From positions 64,001 through 110,013 of the forward strand of contig NW_019776119.1 of NCBI RefSeq assembly GCF_001039355.2: a DNA stretch of 46,013 nt, given 5' to 3'. Both the position numbers and the translations under genes were made by a program. The notes beneath the pieces are model-generated. The model saw nothing but the letters and a program-made list of their open reading frames with translations, did no database searches and was not told where the DNA came from. This document shows, piece by piece, positions 1 through 11,340 of the stretch (position 1 is the first letter of the stretch; the number at the start of each line of letters is the position of its first letter). Source of the stretch: Lingula anatina (taxonomy: Eukaryota > Brachiopoda > Lingulata > Lingulida > Lingulidae).

Positions 1-124
1 GTTCCCGAGGGAGCCCTGAGTGGGTTTCACCTGTATTACCAACATGGCTCAGTATCTTGTACTAATATAACTGTGTATATAACTGGTGGAGGCCTTTTTT
101 AGTACTAATCTGCTTTGTTTGTAG
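1..124 (+). other. Intron upstream of exon A
   Basis: Part of an intron of the RRM gene. A pyrimidine-rich stretch (101-124) precedes the acceptor at 123-124. Nothing else is seen. Confidence 0.6.
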
Positions 125-181
125 GGGTATGAATCTTCTCTATTAAAAATAATGGCCAAGGGTAACCTCAAAAACAATGCT
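125..181 (+). CDS. cpo: Alternative cassette exon A of RRM1
   Basis: Acceptor TTTGTTTGTAG and donor GCT|GTAAGT bound 57 nt, phase 0 at both ends, reading [19 protein letters not shown]. It is a paralogue of exon 1585-1638 ([18 protein letters not shown]): the first 8 residues match except one, after which the loop diverges. It can splice directly to exon 3270-3332. No transcript is available here, so use as an alternative exon is inferred. Confidence 0.75.
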
Positions 182-2148
182 GTAAGTAACCGGGTGCTTG
201 CATGAGTATCACCCACTTTGCCGGCTTTGCTGCACTCAGAGAAAATTAACACGCCAGAGCACCACAGACAATTGTACTGCTACCTGCACTCTAGAAAACA
301 ATAGAGCTTTTTTACATATATGTATTCAGACACATGCACCTGGGTTACGTAATCCTATTCTCAGGTTGTGCCAAAATGTAGCTTACTTGGACTTCAGCTA
401 GAAAACAATGCAGTTTAATTGTCAAACGGATGCAGATCTATGCGACTTGATGTCTCGTTTCTGGCCTCTGGACTTATAAAAAAAACAAAAAAGAACAGAC
501 AAAATGTATGTTCACGTGGCTTTGTACTTCAGACATGCCACTGTACAGTAATCTTCGAACTTGTTCAAATTCACATTGGATAGCACAGCTGACTATCTGC
601 CAGTGCAGGAATTACCTGCCCCCTGGCTTTTTACTAATGGAAAAAGATGTTTGTGTAACAAAATAGTAATTGTTTTCATCCACACAGAATGTTAGGTATT
701 GCTCCATCAGTTGTAAAGATGGAGCATACAAACTCAGTTGGAAACCCTAAGTGGAACAGACAAATAGCATTTGCATCAGACTCATTCAGAAATACGTGGC
801 TAATTTGCCAAGTCTCATTTTCCTTGGTGGTTGGTAAGAAAGTACATGTTTTGGATGCAAAAGTCATTTGGATGGGCAGAAATTGCCTCTTTTTTTTTTT
901 TTTTTTTTGCAAGTGCAGGTAGTAAGTAAGAAGGTCTGTGTCTCTCTGATGGCTACCATTTTGCATGCATTTTCAGACCTTATGAAGCAGACGCAGAAAT
1001 GCCACAGGATGAAGTCGTGTATCACACGAAGAAAAATGACACCATTTCCTTGATTTTGTATGACATGATTATCTATCAGAACAAATTCCTAACTCATGTA
1101 TTTTCTATATAATCATACTAGCTTTCTATAGGACTTTAATAACAAGAGCCACTCCATCAGCTAACAGAGCAAAGAATTTAAATGCTAAGGTAACCTTGCT
1201 CAACAGATATTAATGGCAGGATTTATGGATTAATGCTCTAAAACTGGCTATGGACAGACTGCTTTTCAGTAGTGATTTTTCACAATGAGGGAGTAGCACG
1301 TCCAGATTGTGTTGTAAGGTTGTGGTCAGCTTTTGGGGTGCCTCTTTCTGGTAACCATCTAACCATGTATTAGTTAGACTTCCCAGCAATCATGGGGATC
1401 ATTTACTGTGACCTCCATTCACCAAGATTTGTCAACAGGGAATTGCATTCGAGGGGGACGACTGCAGCAGACCACCATCACAATGGCCGAAATCACCACG
1501 GCCGATATCACGGGTGTTCTAGAACAATCAGCACACCGCTTTGAGCACCATCACCTTTCACGCACTTTATTTCACGTTTTGCAGGGTTATGAAGGTTCTC
1601 TTTTAAAAGTCACCAACAAAAATGGCAAAACTACTTCAGTAAGTATCTGCACCACCCGACATGAGAACTGTTGCTTTTTTTTCATGTAGTTATCACATGA
1701 TGACTCAGCAAAACAACACTCTGCAAGACACGTATTAACAACATCACAAGAAAACGTTAGGAGAGGCAATTTTGTACACTGGATGAGGCTTTGATGCACA
1801 ACAGACGAGAGCCCTGATACTTGATTGTAATTCAATATTTCAAAGCTCATGGAGGGATGAGAAAGCGGATTTTCTCGTTTTCTGCTGAAAATAGAATGAT
1901 TGGGCTAATCTTTTTCATTTAAGATCAATAAATGTGGACTGGTAATTTGAACTGGTCTCATTTGAATAATGAGGTGCTGCGAGTCTGTTGTGTATATGTG
2001 CTTACTGGTGAAAAAGTCGTGAAATGCAAACCCATTTTTTTTAGATTTAAGATTTTTATACGTCATGGGTATTGATTTTTAAGTGAGCTTTCTTTGAGTT
2101 TTATTTTAACATTGAAGGTTGTTTGATATATGGATAACAAGACATGTT

Positions 2149-2216
<68 letters not shown>

Positions 2217-5200
2217 TGCACAGTTGATTTTAGGATGAAATTACCATGAAATTTGTTTTTTTTTTCTCATAATTCTATAATTACACATTCTGTGCACATA
2301 AATACAGGATATTATGTATAGGAAAAAATTCTGTCAGAATGTTTTTTCTTTGAATTGGTTTTGAATTTATACATAAGTTTTGTTATCTTCATCTATCTTT
2401 GAGAATCTTTAGTCTTCTAGTACCTAATTTGGATGAGGTGCAGTTGTGCTTTGCAACCCAGTGACTTCAGTTCCTAAAAAATGATTAAACTTTTTAAATA
2501 CCTTTTAAAACAATTGTGGTCAAACATGAAAATTTATTAGCAACACTCTTCATTTTAAACAAAGGCAAATTTCAGAAGACAGTAATGATTGTTAGATTAT
2601 TCCAGCAGAAAATCTACTTTGACCCAGAATACACTATATCTATGCATTAATTGAATAGACAAAGATATCTGACCATGACTGTCTACTGAAACCATCTCAC
2701 AGAATTGACTTGCATGAGAACCCCTATGTGTTAAAGCTGCAAATGTCCCTTTGGCTTTAAAATTGAATGGTAGTCAACAAAATTTGTGTAAACTACAGTT
2801 AACAATGAATTTCACGAAATACAAACCTGTTTTGTTTATATCCACAAGGCAAAAATAGATTATTTGACATTAATTGTGTACAAATGATTATATATTTATT
2901 TATTTATTTATTGGTGAGAGAAACTGTTTCAAAGTAAAACATGTTTACTTATTTTTGATTTAAACACTTATTTGTTCCCAACTGAAAAGTGTATATGGAT
3001 TTTCTTAATCCACATATTTATATTTTACTGCAAACAATTTTTATCATGTAATCCTTAATGGCAAATAAATACTTTAATATTAAAAGACACACTCTGCCAG
3101 TCAGTGCATCTATAATTTGTAACTCATTTGATCTGTTGAGATTATTCAGTTGTAATTAGTGTCTATTGTCTTCCTTTAAATGTGTCTAGAGCTTCCTTTC
3201 ATGTTGTCTGTAATAATAAATGTCAATAATACATGAATGTACACTTAATGTGGTTTCTCCTAATTTTAGCCTGTAGGCTTTGTGACCTTCACGTCAAGAG
3301 TGGCTGCCGAAACAGCTAAACAAGACTTGCAGGTAGGTTTTGCTCACACACACGATATTTATTCTAGTCTCTCACAGTGTCAAGACAGTTTATGCTACTA
3401 TGATCCTTGCATTGAGCACACAACAAATCCAGAGTCATGGCTCATTATCATTGTCTATGAGTTGTTTTTTTAGAGATTGATTTTTTTCAACCAATCAGAT
3501 CACAGCTTGAAATTGCACCACCATATGGCACCACATAACTCGGCACTGACTGTGTCTTCTCCATCATCAACATCATCATCATCATCATCATTATCCTTCA
3601 AGCAACACGTACTTTATGCCAAAACTCTTTTTATGTAATGTTGTGCTGTTTGTAGCAGGGCGTAAGGTTCGATCCTGATCTCCCCCAGACTCTAAGGTTA
3701 GAGTTTGCCAAGAGTAACACCAAGGTGACCAAGCCCAAGCAACAATCACCGCAACCTGCAGCCACGCACCCAACTATAATCCATCCTCTAACTGGACGTA
3801 AGTTGTGCATGCCTCATTGTTTAAGCATGCCTTGGTCACAGACAGCACTGGTTACACAATTTGGATGGGGAGGGTGGCTCTAGGGGCAGTGGAAGTGGAA
3901 GGGGGGGTATGATTAGGAAGGCCACACCTGTTTCGATATACATTTCCTATGAAAACCACTTTTTAAATCTGATATCTAAAAACCATTTTAAAGATCTGAT
4001 ATCTGAAATTTGATTTTTCTTTTGCAAAAAAAAAAAAAAAAAAAGGGTGTTCAAACCTCATTTTCAATAATCAAAATTAAAAAAAAAACATGAATTTACA
4101 AAAATGAAAATGTCTTCTTATTATGAAAATTATTCTTCTGTATGTTTACCTGCAGTGGAAACTATTTTAGAAGACAGTAATGAGACCCTTGGCTGTTTGC
4201 CTTGACAGCCTATCAAAATTTCCAGGGTCTTCTTTTTTTTTGTACGTCATACGGTAAACAAGCGGCAAGGGGATATTGTGGCTTTGCTGTGTCACCACTG
4301 CAGATTAAAGAGCAAAAGCACAGGTGAAAGATGATCTCTTTCCACCTGATGTTTGCTAGCCTGGACAATGCAGTCATTTTGTCTCAATATCGCCAATGAT
4401 GCCAGAGCTTGAATATGAGCTGCCAGCATTGGCAATCCCGGATCTGCAGGATTGAGTTCTGATGGGAGAGGAATTGGTCACAGCATGAAGCAAGCTCACT
4501 CCATGCCATGTCAAAGTAGTGCTAATTGGGACTCCTAGTGCTGTCTGTGCTACCTCGGCTTTTTCTGCATTATTGTTAAACAGCATGATATAAGGCACAG
4601 TGGGTGCTAATCTTTGTTCTATATGGAATCAACTAATGATGATAATTATCACGGCAGATACTGCACTGTACTCAACTCACTTGGCACAATGCTATTATGT
4701 ACTACACCTGAAGCTTAGTCTTTTACTAGTAGCCTGCTAAAACTTTGAAATTGTATGGAGTTGATGATATAGTATTGTGTGGTTATGTATTACAAATAAG
4801 AATAACCTTATTTTATGGTCTTTATTAAGAAAAGTAATAAATATTCCATTGTTTAAGGCCTAACCCTTGTGATGTCTAAATAAGTGGTTCTTGAGTGTCC
4901 AATCTTTTCTGTTTCCAGAAGAATTAGGTGCTGCGTTTTTACCAGGTGCGGAAGCATGGGCGGCACATCCTCTTGTAACAGCAGCTTACGAATTGCCAAC
5001 CGCGGCTTCGATTCATCATCCTACTCTCATTCAGCATCCCTCATTTGCCACACAAGTCAGCAATTCATATGTAAGAGTTAATTTGATTCTGTAATATGAT
5101 ATTAAAGGAGCAATTCTTGCCTTACATAAAATTTGAGTGTCAATTTGATTATTTGGTGAAAAAAGGCATACTGGTAGCTTGATTCATTATATTAAACTTT

Positions 5201-8200
5201 TAGTCCTTAGGCAAAGGACCTTTTTTACTGCCACTTAACATTTTTTAACCTTGGATAAATGCACCAGGGAGTGAAGAATTATAGTTTGTTTTTTCGAATA
5301 GTGCTACTATAAGAAGTTTTAAGGTTTTTTTCTGGAATGGGATTATTTTAGCAGAGGAGAAGCGAATCACTCTTGATTTTTTTTCACAGTATTATCTTGT
5401 TTTCAGGATCTTGGATACAAAATGCCTATTAAGGGGAAACTTTTTGCCTTTCTACAAGAAATTTATCTACATTTATTATAGCACAGTGTTGTCAGTTTTT
5501 TTTATCCTGGCCACTGCTTAACATCATAAAAATACTGGCATCTCTCCTTTCACAGATTTTAACCATCTTAATATGGAAAAGCAAAAGTGATGTTTTAATA
5601 TATTCACAAAATGTTTCACAAAATGTTTCCTTGCAACCTTATTTGAGGTAAATGTTACAGTAAATTATCATACATCTTGTAAAATTTTCTAAGATTAAAG
5701 GCCTGAATGGCATGTTAGGCCTTTTTATTTCAAAAAAAAAAAAAAAAAATCATAAATTCACTAGAAATTTCAGCAATATTTCCTGTTTTTTCATTTAGAG
5801 ATTACCTCAAAAACTTGAAAGTAGGAGCATAAAGGGTTTAAAATATGGGTCATAAATCTTTAATTAGTTTTGGATATGGTATACCTTGGTGACTAAGCAA
5901 CCAAGTGTTAAAAACTCCAAGAGTATAAAATTTTGCGATAAAAGGACATACTTTAGATTTTGTGCCTTTAACCCTGCTTTTTTTTTGCCTGTTATGTTAA
6001 TTAGCCCTGTATTTCCAGTATCAGACTCCACTACTGGCTCACCACGTGATGACTCCGTCAGCAATACCCCATCCTCATCTCGCTACCAGCCCAGTATTGG
6101 GGAGCCCCGTCAGTAACGGGAATGCTTCCCCGAACGCACCTTGTTCCACACTGTTTGTGGCTAACCTCGGACAATTCTGCTCAGAACAGGAGCTGAAAGA
6201 ATTATTTCAAAAGTAAGTGTTGTGACTGTGTAAAGTGTATGGAGATTGATTTTGTTTTTATGTGATCTGTAATTTTAATTTTAACAGAAGCTGGGCAAGA
6301 AACAATTTTTTTATGTGATCTGTAATTCCAGTTAGATGAAAAACATGCAAATTTGTTAAATATAATTTCTTAAAAGATTTTTACATTTTATTGTAGATGT
6401 ATGATATTGTATAATGTATAACAAATTGGTAATATTCCTTGCTGTCTACCTGACAACTGTATATTGAGACTGTTCTGCTTTCACTTGCTCGTAGACTAAA
6501 GAGTTTTGTTTTCATTCCAGTTTCCATGGCTACTGTAGACTAAGGATGCATAATAAAGGAGGTTCTCCGGTAGCATTTGTTGAATATCAGGTCAGTGCAA
6601 GGGGTCATTCTTTGGCAAGAGAACAATGCTCTTCCAGTCTTTTTTGAATAATTGAATCTTTCCAATTTAGTATTTGAGATAGCAGTAAAAGATACTTTGC
6701 TGTGTGCTGCCTGACTGGGAAATGAAGGAGAACTGAAAAAAAAACCTTCCTGGTGCATGAATGAAAGCCAGTGTTACAATTTTTGTCTGCATCACAAAAG
6801 AGAATCCCTTTTTTTCTTTTTCAAAAATTAATAAAAACATAAATCAGACCAAGGTACTTCATTTCCTTTGGTGATAACCTCTGTTGTGTGTGTGGCTAGT
6901 TGGTGTCATGGAGGTCAACTGCCTACAGTGAACAGGGCAAATATAATCTCAATGATACAGTCAAATACAAGGAGAGAGGGGGAAATCTTGTGTTTCTGAC
7001 GTTCCATAGAAGCTGTAAACTAGGCTCTCCACTTTGAAATCTATCTGTGAGAGTGTATGTGTGTGATTTTGCAGTGCTGTGTGATGATGTATGATATATG
7101 ACAGTAGAGGTGAGATGCTGACTTCCACATGCCACAGCTAGCACAGGTCACACCTTTCTTTCCTGACACTTCACTGGCAAGGTGCTCAAGTTATGTGGCA
7201 CTGCCATGTTTTATATGCTACGGAACCCAGAGAATTGATCTTTGCTTGAACACAAGACAGCATTGTGATATCTACTCTGAAGCCTTATGTGGCGTTATTA
7301 ATAATTATTTCTGAATGCAGGAAGAGGAATTATCACCTGGTGATGAGGCCTGCTAATGAGGCATTTTAGAAACACGTTGATATGTATTCCTGGGAACTCC
7401 ATATTTATAGTCTTTCACAAAGTAATTTTTTGGCTCAAATTTCTCCTCGTCTGGTGGTCATATGTCTCTCAAGGAGACAAGGCTTTCTGTTTAATCCCAG
7501 CAGTGAGTCATTATCAGCACAAGAGATGGGTTTATTACATCAATCTAGTTCCACATATATGTGAAGATAAAAACAAAAAAGAAATATTGCTAGCGGAATT
7601 GTAGCCAACATAATAATGTGGGAAGTGAGAGGAAGCCAACCCTCTGAGATTGCTTCCTTTGTACCAATTGCCATTTTGTAACTGTGCATTAATGTACCAC
7701 CTTCAGAAAAAGGTGAGCAGCTCTGTATATTAGTAATAGTTTTTTTTTCATAAGTGCGAATAGTAATGAAAGGCTTGTCTTGCAGGATATTGCCACGGCA
7801 ACAAGAGCCATGGCAGCCCTTCAGGGGGCAGTACTGTTCTCCTCAGAGCGAGGTGGCATTCGCATTGAATATGCAAGAAATAAGATGGGGGAGGTGAGTG
7901 GTAAGCATCAATTTTATGAATTTTTCAAAACCTGAACCTGAAAAGCTTTTTTAGTATGTAATAAAAGTGACACAAAAAATTTGGTGAACAATTTTTTTTT
8001 TCATTTTTCGTTTGATGGAAGTAGATTTGACAAACAATGAACACATCATTTCCTTAACAAAAATATTAAGATGGATTCTAGAGAAATTAAGTCATTTGGG
8101 AGCAAGAAATGTGCACTGCAGCTTTCTAGATGCTTCATAACACTGAAATTGAGTTTTAGGGCTCATTCCCAGGAAAACCATTGTTCTACGTATATCAACC

Positions 8201-9014
8201 CAACTTCGCAGGGACTCTTGCTGAATGCAATCAGGTTAACATGCCTTTTCTTGTTTGCAATGTTCTTGTATAACGACCTGCTTTTCTGTATTCTACTCAA
8301 TGCCGGGAGGAGGTGTGTTAATCTGTTAATCTGATTGCATTAGGCAAGAATCTTTGCAGAGTTGGATCGATCCACATAGAGTGATAGTTAAATTGTGAAT
8401 GAGCCCATAATGTTTAAGATAGTAAGCATCTCCATTGGTGCCATATTTCAGATCTTCTCAACAGCAATGAGCCCTCTCTGAAGGTTTTGCAGGATGGCCA
8501 GCACCTGTCTGCAAGACATCCAAGTCCTTTTTATGTTCAATACTAGTTTGACTGTACTAGTACAAAAAAATTCAAAGCAATCACAATTGTTAGATATATT
8601 TTTAATGAAAAAGAAAGATGGAGAAAATGGTGCTTTTTATTACTGTACTAAATCAAAATCCTCTACTGACTCAAAAGGGGTCTTTGAAGGTTTTTTCTTT
8701 AAGGCATGTTTGTGCCTTTAAGGGGAATCCGCGAACATTTTTTCTGCTTTTCGTTATTTTAATGCCATTTGGAAAACTGCAGACAATAATCTGAAAATCT
8801 ACCTCACTTTCAATTGGCAAAATCAAGAGAAAGAAAAAACACAAAAATGAAATTTATCTAGAATCCATTCTTATGATTTAGAAAATCGTACAATTATCTG
8901 TTTTTGATTTGGATGCGAAGAGATCATCTTAATGAAAAGTAGACCTTGTTCTTTTGACAGGGTAACCAAAATGGCTCCCTTTCTCCAGGGTCGGAAGACG
9001 AGTATCAGCAATGA
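125..9014 (+). CDS. cpo: Couch potato/RBPMS/MEC-8-family RNA-binding protein with two RRMs (5' partial)
   Basis: Coding exons: 125-181 or 1585-1638 (alternatives), 3270-3332, 3659-3797, 4919-5070, 6019-6212, 6521-6590, 7786-7893, 8961-9014. All joins keep frame and use GT-AG sites; the window part encodes 277 or 278 residues. RRM1 is seen from GYEGSLL onward, with RNP1-like PVGFVTF and then [20 protein letters not shown], the hallmark of the RBPMS/couch potato family. A linker rich in Ala, His and Pro (ELGAAFLPG...) leads to RRM2, with RNP2 LFVANL, RNP1-like SPVAFVEY and a helix [10 protein letters not shown]. The C-terminus is short and acidic ([10 protein letters not shown]). The RRM1 beta-1/RNP2 exon and the start codon lie upstream of the window. 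Family members bind CAC-containing RNA as dimers and control splicing and mRNA fate in neurons and muscle (established knowledge). Insect couch potato and vertebrate RBPMS have one RRM and nematode MEC-8 has two, so the layout here is MEC-8-like while RRM1 reads closest to couch potato. Confidence 0.9.
182..1584 (+). other. Intron between cassette exons A and B
   Basis: 1.4 kb, with a T18 run at 891-908. From 1408 the frame is open in phase with exon B up to its acceptor, but nothing shows this is used. No third copy of the cassette exon was found. Confidence 0.55.
1585..1638 (+). CDS. cpo: Cassette exon B of RRM1 (canonical couch potato-like version)
   Basis: Acceptor TTTTGCAG and donor TCA|GTAAGT bound 54 nt, phase 0-0, reading [18 protein letters not shown]. 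This is close to the couch potato sequence as I remember it, so B is probably the ancestral form. It covers RRM1 strand beta-2 and the beta-2/beta-3 loop. Confidence 0.88.
1639..3269 (+). other. Intron between exon B and the RNP1 exon
   Basis: 1.6 kb of AT-rich intron holding a long TA microsatellite (2152-2213) and a short ATTT array near 2889. No gene is seen. Confidence 0.6.
2152..2213. repeat. (TA)n microsatellite
   Basis: About 31 uninterrupted TA dinucleotides inside the intron before the RNP1 exon. Confidence 0.95.
3270..3332 (+). CDS. cpo: RRM1 exon carrying RNP1
   Basis: 63 nt, phase 0-0. It encodes [20 protein letters not shown] plus Q, which is RRM1 strand beta-3 (RNP1-like) and helix alpha-2. 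Acceptor is TTTTAG, donor CAG|GTAGGT. Confidence 0.92.
3562..3592. repeat. (ATC)n microsatellite
   Basis: CAT/ATC trinucleotide run about 65 nt upstream of the tandem acceptor at 3653-3658. Confidence 0.8.
3659..3797 (+). CDS. cpo: RRM1 end and start of linker
   Basis: 139 nt, phase 0 to 1. It begins [20 protein letters not shown] and runs into a Lys/Gln/Pro-rich linker ending [10 protein letters not shown]. The acceptor is a tandem TAG-CAG (3653-3658); the CAG site gives the family's usual spacing, and the TAG site would add one Gln. Confidence 0.92.
3798..4918 (+). other. Intron of the RRM gene
   Basis: 1.1 kb with A-runs near 4026-4044 and 4079-4088. No coding or repeat structure is recognised. 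Confidence 0.55.
4919..5070 (+). CDS. cpo: Ala/His/Pro-rich linker exon
   Basis: 152 nt, phase 1 to 0. It encodes [14 protein letters not shown] followed by a low-complexity [20 protein letters not shown] stretch, similar in type to the C-terminal region of vertebrate RBPMS. Acceptor is TTTCCAG, donor TAT|GTAAGA. Confidence 0.88.
5071..6018 (+). other. Intron of the RRM gene
   Basis: 0.95 kb with an A17 run near 5732. Read-through from the previous exon would end after nine codons, giving a one-RRM protein. No clear AATAAA was found here. Confidence 0.5.
6019..6212 (+). CDS. cpo: Linker and RRM2 RNP2 exon
   Basis: 194 nt, phase 0 to 2. A Ser/Pro-rich linker leads into [20 protein letters not shown], which holds RNP2 (LFVANL) and helix alpha-1 of the second RRM. 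Donor is CAAAA|GTAAGT. Confidence 0.9.
6521..6590 (+). CDS. cpo: RRM2 RNP1 exon
   Basis: 70 nt, phase 2 to 0. It encodes [19 protein letters not shown] then VEYQ, strands beta-2 and beta-3 of RRM2. Acceptor is CATTCCAG, donor CAG|GTCAGT. Confidence 0.9.
6591..7785 (+). other. Intron of the RRM gene
   Basis: 1.2 kb. Nothing is recognised apart from ordinary AT-rich intron sequence. Confidence 0.5.
7786..7893 (+). CDS. cpo: RRM2 C-terminal exon
   Basis: 108 nt, phase 0-0. It encodes [20 protein letters not shown] and then [15 protein letters not shown], helix alpha-2 and strand beta-4. Acceptor is CTTGCAG, donor GAG|GTGAGT. Confidence 0.92.
7894..8960 (+). other. Last intron of the RRM gene
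   Basis: 1.07 kb. It contains the foldback element at 8158-8406; the rest is unremarkable. Confidence 0.6.
8158..8406. mobile_element. Foldback MITE, copy 1
   Basis: Starts GGGCTCATTCCC and ends GTGAATGAGCCC, with inverted arms of about 80 nt that stay alignable through CTTGCTGAATGCAATCAG versus the complement of CTGATTGCATTAGGCAAG. The interior is non-coding. It shares internal sequence (GTGTTAATCTGTTAAT) with copy 3. No clean target-site duplication was seen. Confidence 0.75.
8961..9014 (+). CDS. cpo: Terminal coding exon with TGA stop
   Basis: It encodes [17 protein letters not shown] and stops at TGA 9012-9014. Acceptor is TTTTGACAG. The short Ser/acidic tail has no recognised motif. 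Confidence 0.88.
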   Translation, partial: GNQNGSLSPGSEDEYQQ

Positions 9015-11340
9015 TGCAGGTTTCCATGACAACTGATATTAATACAGCAATAATAAGCTACAATATTTCTCAATCTTGGAATAGTTAAATTATTATAATT
9101 ATTATTATAAACATTATTATTGGTGTTACTATCATGAGAATTATCATGGTAATTGTTCAGATGTATGGCAAGCAAGTCCTTGCCTGGAAGTGTAACTTCC
9201 TACAGTGGTTAATGGTGAAGGTAGAACATAATCACTTAAGATCTATAGCTGTAGTGTAGTTTTTGTCCATTCATATTTGAACTGTAGCATATCAGATTCT
9301 AATTCTATAATGGTACATATCTGTCGTCTTTTGATGTGCTGTTATCTGGCGGGTAGAGATATCGACGCTCCGTCCATAGACTAAGGGGAGTCACCATCTT
9401 TTACCTATACTTTTGCAGCTTTGTTACTGAGTTATATTTCTTGGTGTATATTATGAATGACCTCTGAGATTGTCTATGTATTAAGTAGTTGTTTACAATG
9501 TTGTATAGTAAGAAGCAATGTCCCATGACAAGGAGGCGTTACGTTTGCATGACTACGCAGATATACTCAAGACGTTATGTTGTTGACAATCCATATTCTT
9601 GCCAGAATGTTTTCTATAGTGTGGATCCCAAAATTTGCTTTAAAAAAGAGCAAGAGATCAATTGTTTTGCTGTGTTATATTTTATTATTTCCCATGATGT
9701 AGCGGAAGAAACTGTTTTCTTTGTTGTTTGTATTTTACAGTTTCAGCAGCTTATTTATTAATTAGCTGAGTGGTGAGAAATCTTACATACTTACAAACGA
9801 ACAAACACTTTTGTGGAGGAACGGCAAATATTTTGAACAATTTTTTATTATTAAGTACTTGCAAGATTTTTTTCATATTGTTCCACAACAATGTTGTCGT
9901 AAGTGTAGTGTCTGTATTGTGTATTGCGGTAGTGAAAAGCGTTCGTTTTTTTATTTTAAAGGAAAGGAAGCATGAACAATAAATTGAGTGATTTTGCAAA
10001 TGCAGAAGAGAAACAAACATTCCATTCCTGTCAGAAGTATTATATGTGGTTCGTATAACATCAAGCAATATGCAAAATTTAACGATTCTTTAATGATGGA
10101 GAATTTTTTCATTTAATTTTACTTGTAAATGGCACTTGCATGTACAGAATTTCTTTTGCCACGACAATCTCGTTATGAACTTGGGACAAAACGTACACGT
10201 AGAGCGATCAGAAAAAAACAATCAATAGTTGCGTCGGACTTGCTCCGTTTTAAAATCGCAGGGTGTCTATGAACTGACAATGAACAACGAAATCACAAAT
10301 GTTAAAATATTATTACGATACTGACGTCATGGTTTCTTTGAGTAAAATAGTATTATTATTATTAATCAAGTTGGTTTTGATTTGCATAGTAGAAGGCTTA
10401 CAAGGGTTACTCAAACCTTTAGTCTGGGGCATTTTTTGTTGTTGTTAATCTTGGTTTTAATGTATTCTGATATGCCATTCTCCTATGCATCGTACTACTT
10501 CATGAATTTGAATATATCATGACTGTTATTATAAGATTGATTACAGATACTGTTGGTTGTACTCGGATATTCAGGCGTGTGATGTAGAATACGACGGCAT
10601 GTAGTCAGTGTGCTGGTCATTTAGAAGATTGACGGTCTCTGCATGTTTTTGAAGAGAGCTGTTAAATAATCAAGACAACAGATTTTGATTTTTGTTAACA
10701 GCAGTTGGTTCTGTTTAAAGAATTTTCCTTTGGTGCAGAGAAATACTCAGATGTCAAGTTTTAGCACAACTCGAGTAGAAGCAAGACCTGGCGGTCCTCG
10801 TGCGTGACGCAGCGTTTCTCTTTGCCCGCGCGCGGGTATCTATCTTGCCAAGGAGTGGACTATCGTCTGCTCAGGGTCCTGATGGTGAAACTGTTTCTAC
10901 CATCGTTATAAAGCATCCATATTTTCATTGTCTGACAGTGCTCCGCCACTTTGTGTATATAGACAGGTCTATCGCACTTGTTGTGTCACACACCGACATC
11001 TTAGAACAGAAAATTCACTAGTTGGATTTGTATTGCACAAATATAGAGACTGTATATATATATAATTCAGATGTAAGAAATTACGACTTTATTAACAATG
11101 ACTGAAGTGTGGAATATATAATTTACGGGGATATAATATTAAATTTAAAATATACGTAAAATTAAGCCGCCGGGATGTACATATTCAAAGGGATCCGAGC
11201 GCTGTGGGCACTGAAAGCATGGATGTTATTCTACCTAAGGAGCATTACTTGTTTTATTATTATTATCATCATTATTAGATGTAGACAAATGGGATTTTTA
11301 CCCTTCTTTGTAACAATAAACTGTCATCAAACAATGATTT
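9015..11340 (+). other. Probable long 3' UTR of the RRM gene
   Basis: AT-rich non-coding sequence after the stop. Candidate poly(A) signals AATAAA occur at 9978-9983 and 11315-11320; the second is followed by T/GT-rich sequence. Which signal is used cannot be told from sequence. ORFs here, such as those near 9489 and 9751, match no family I know. Confidence 0.4.

Noticed and set aside
9489-10068. Overlapping ORFs after the RRM gene stop
   Set aside because: Low-complexity AT-rich translation on both strands; fits 3' UTR sequence better.
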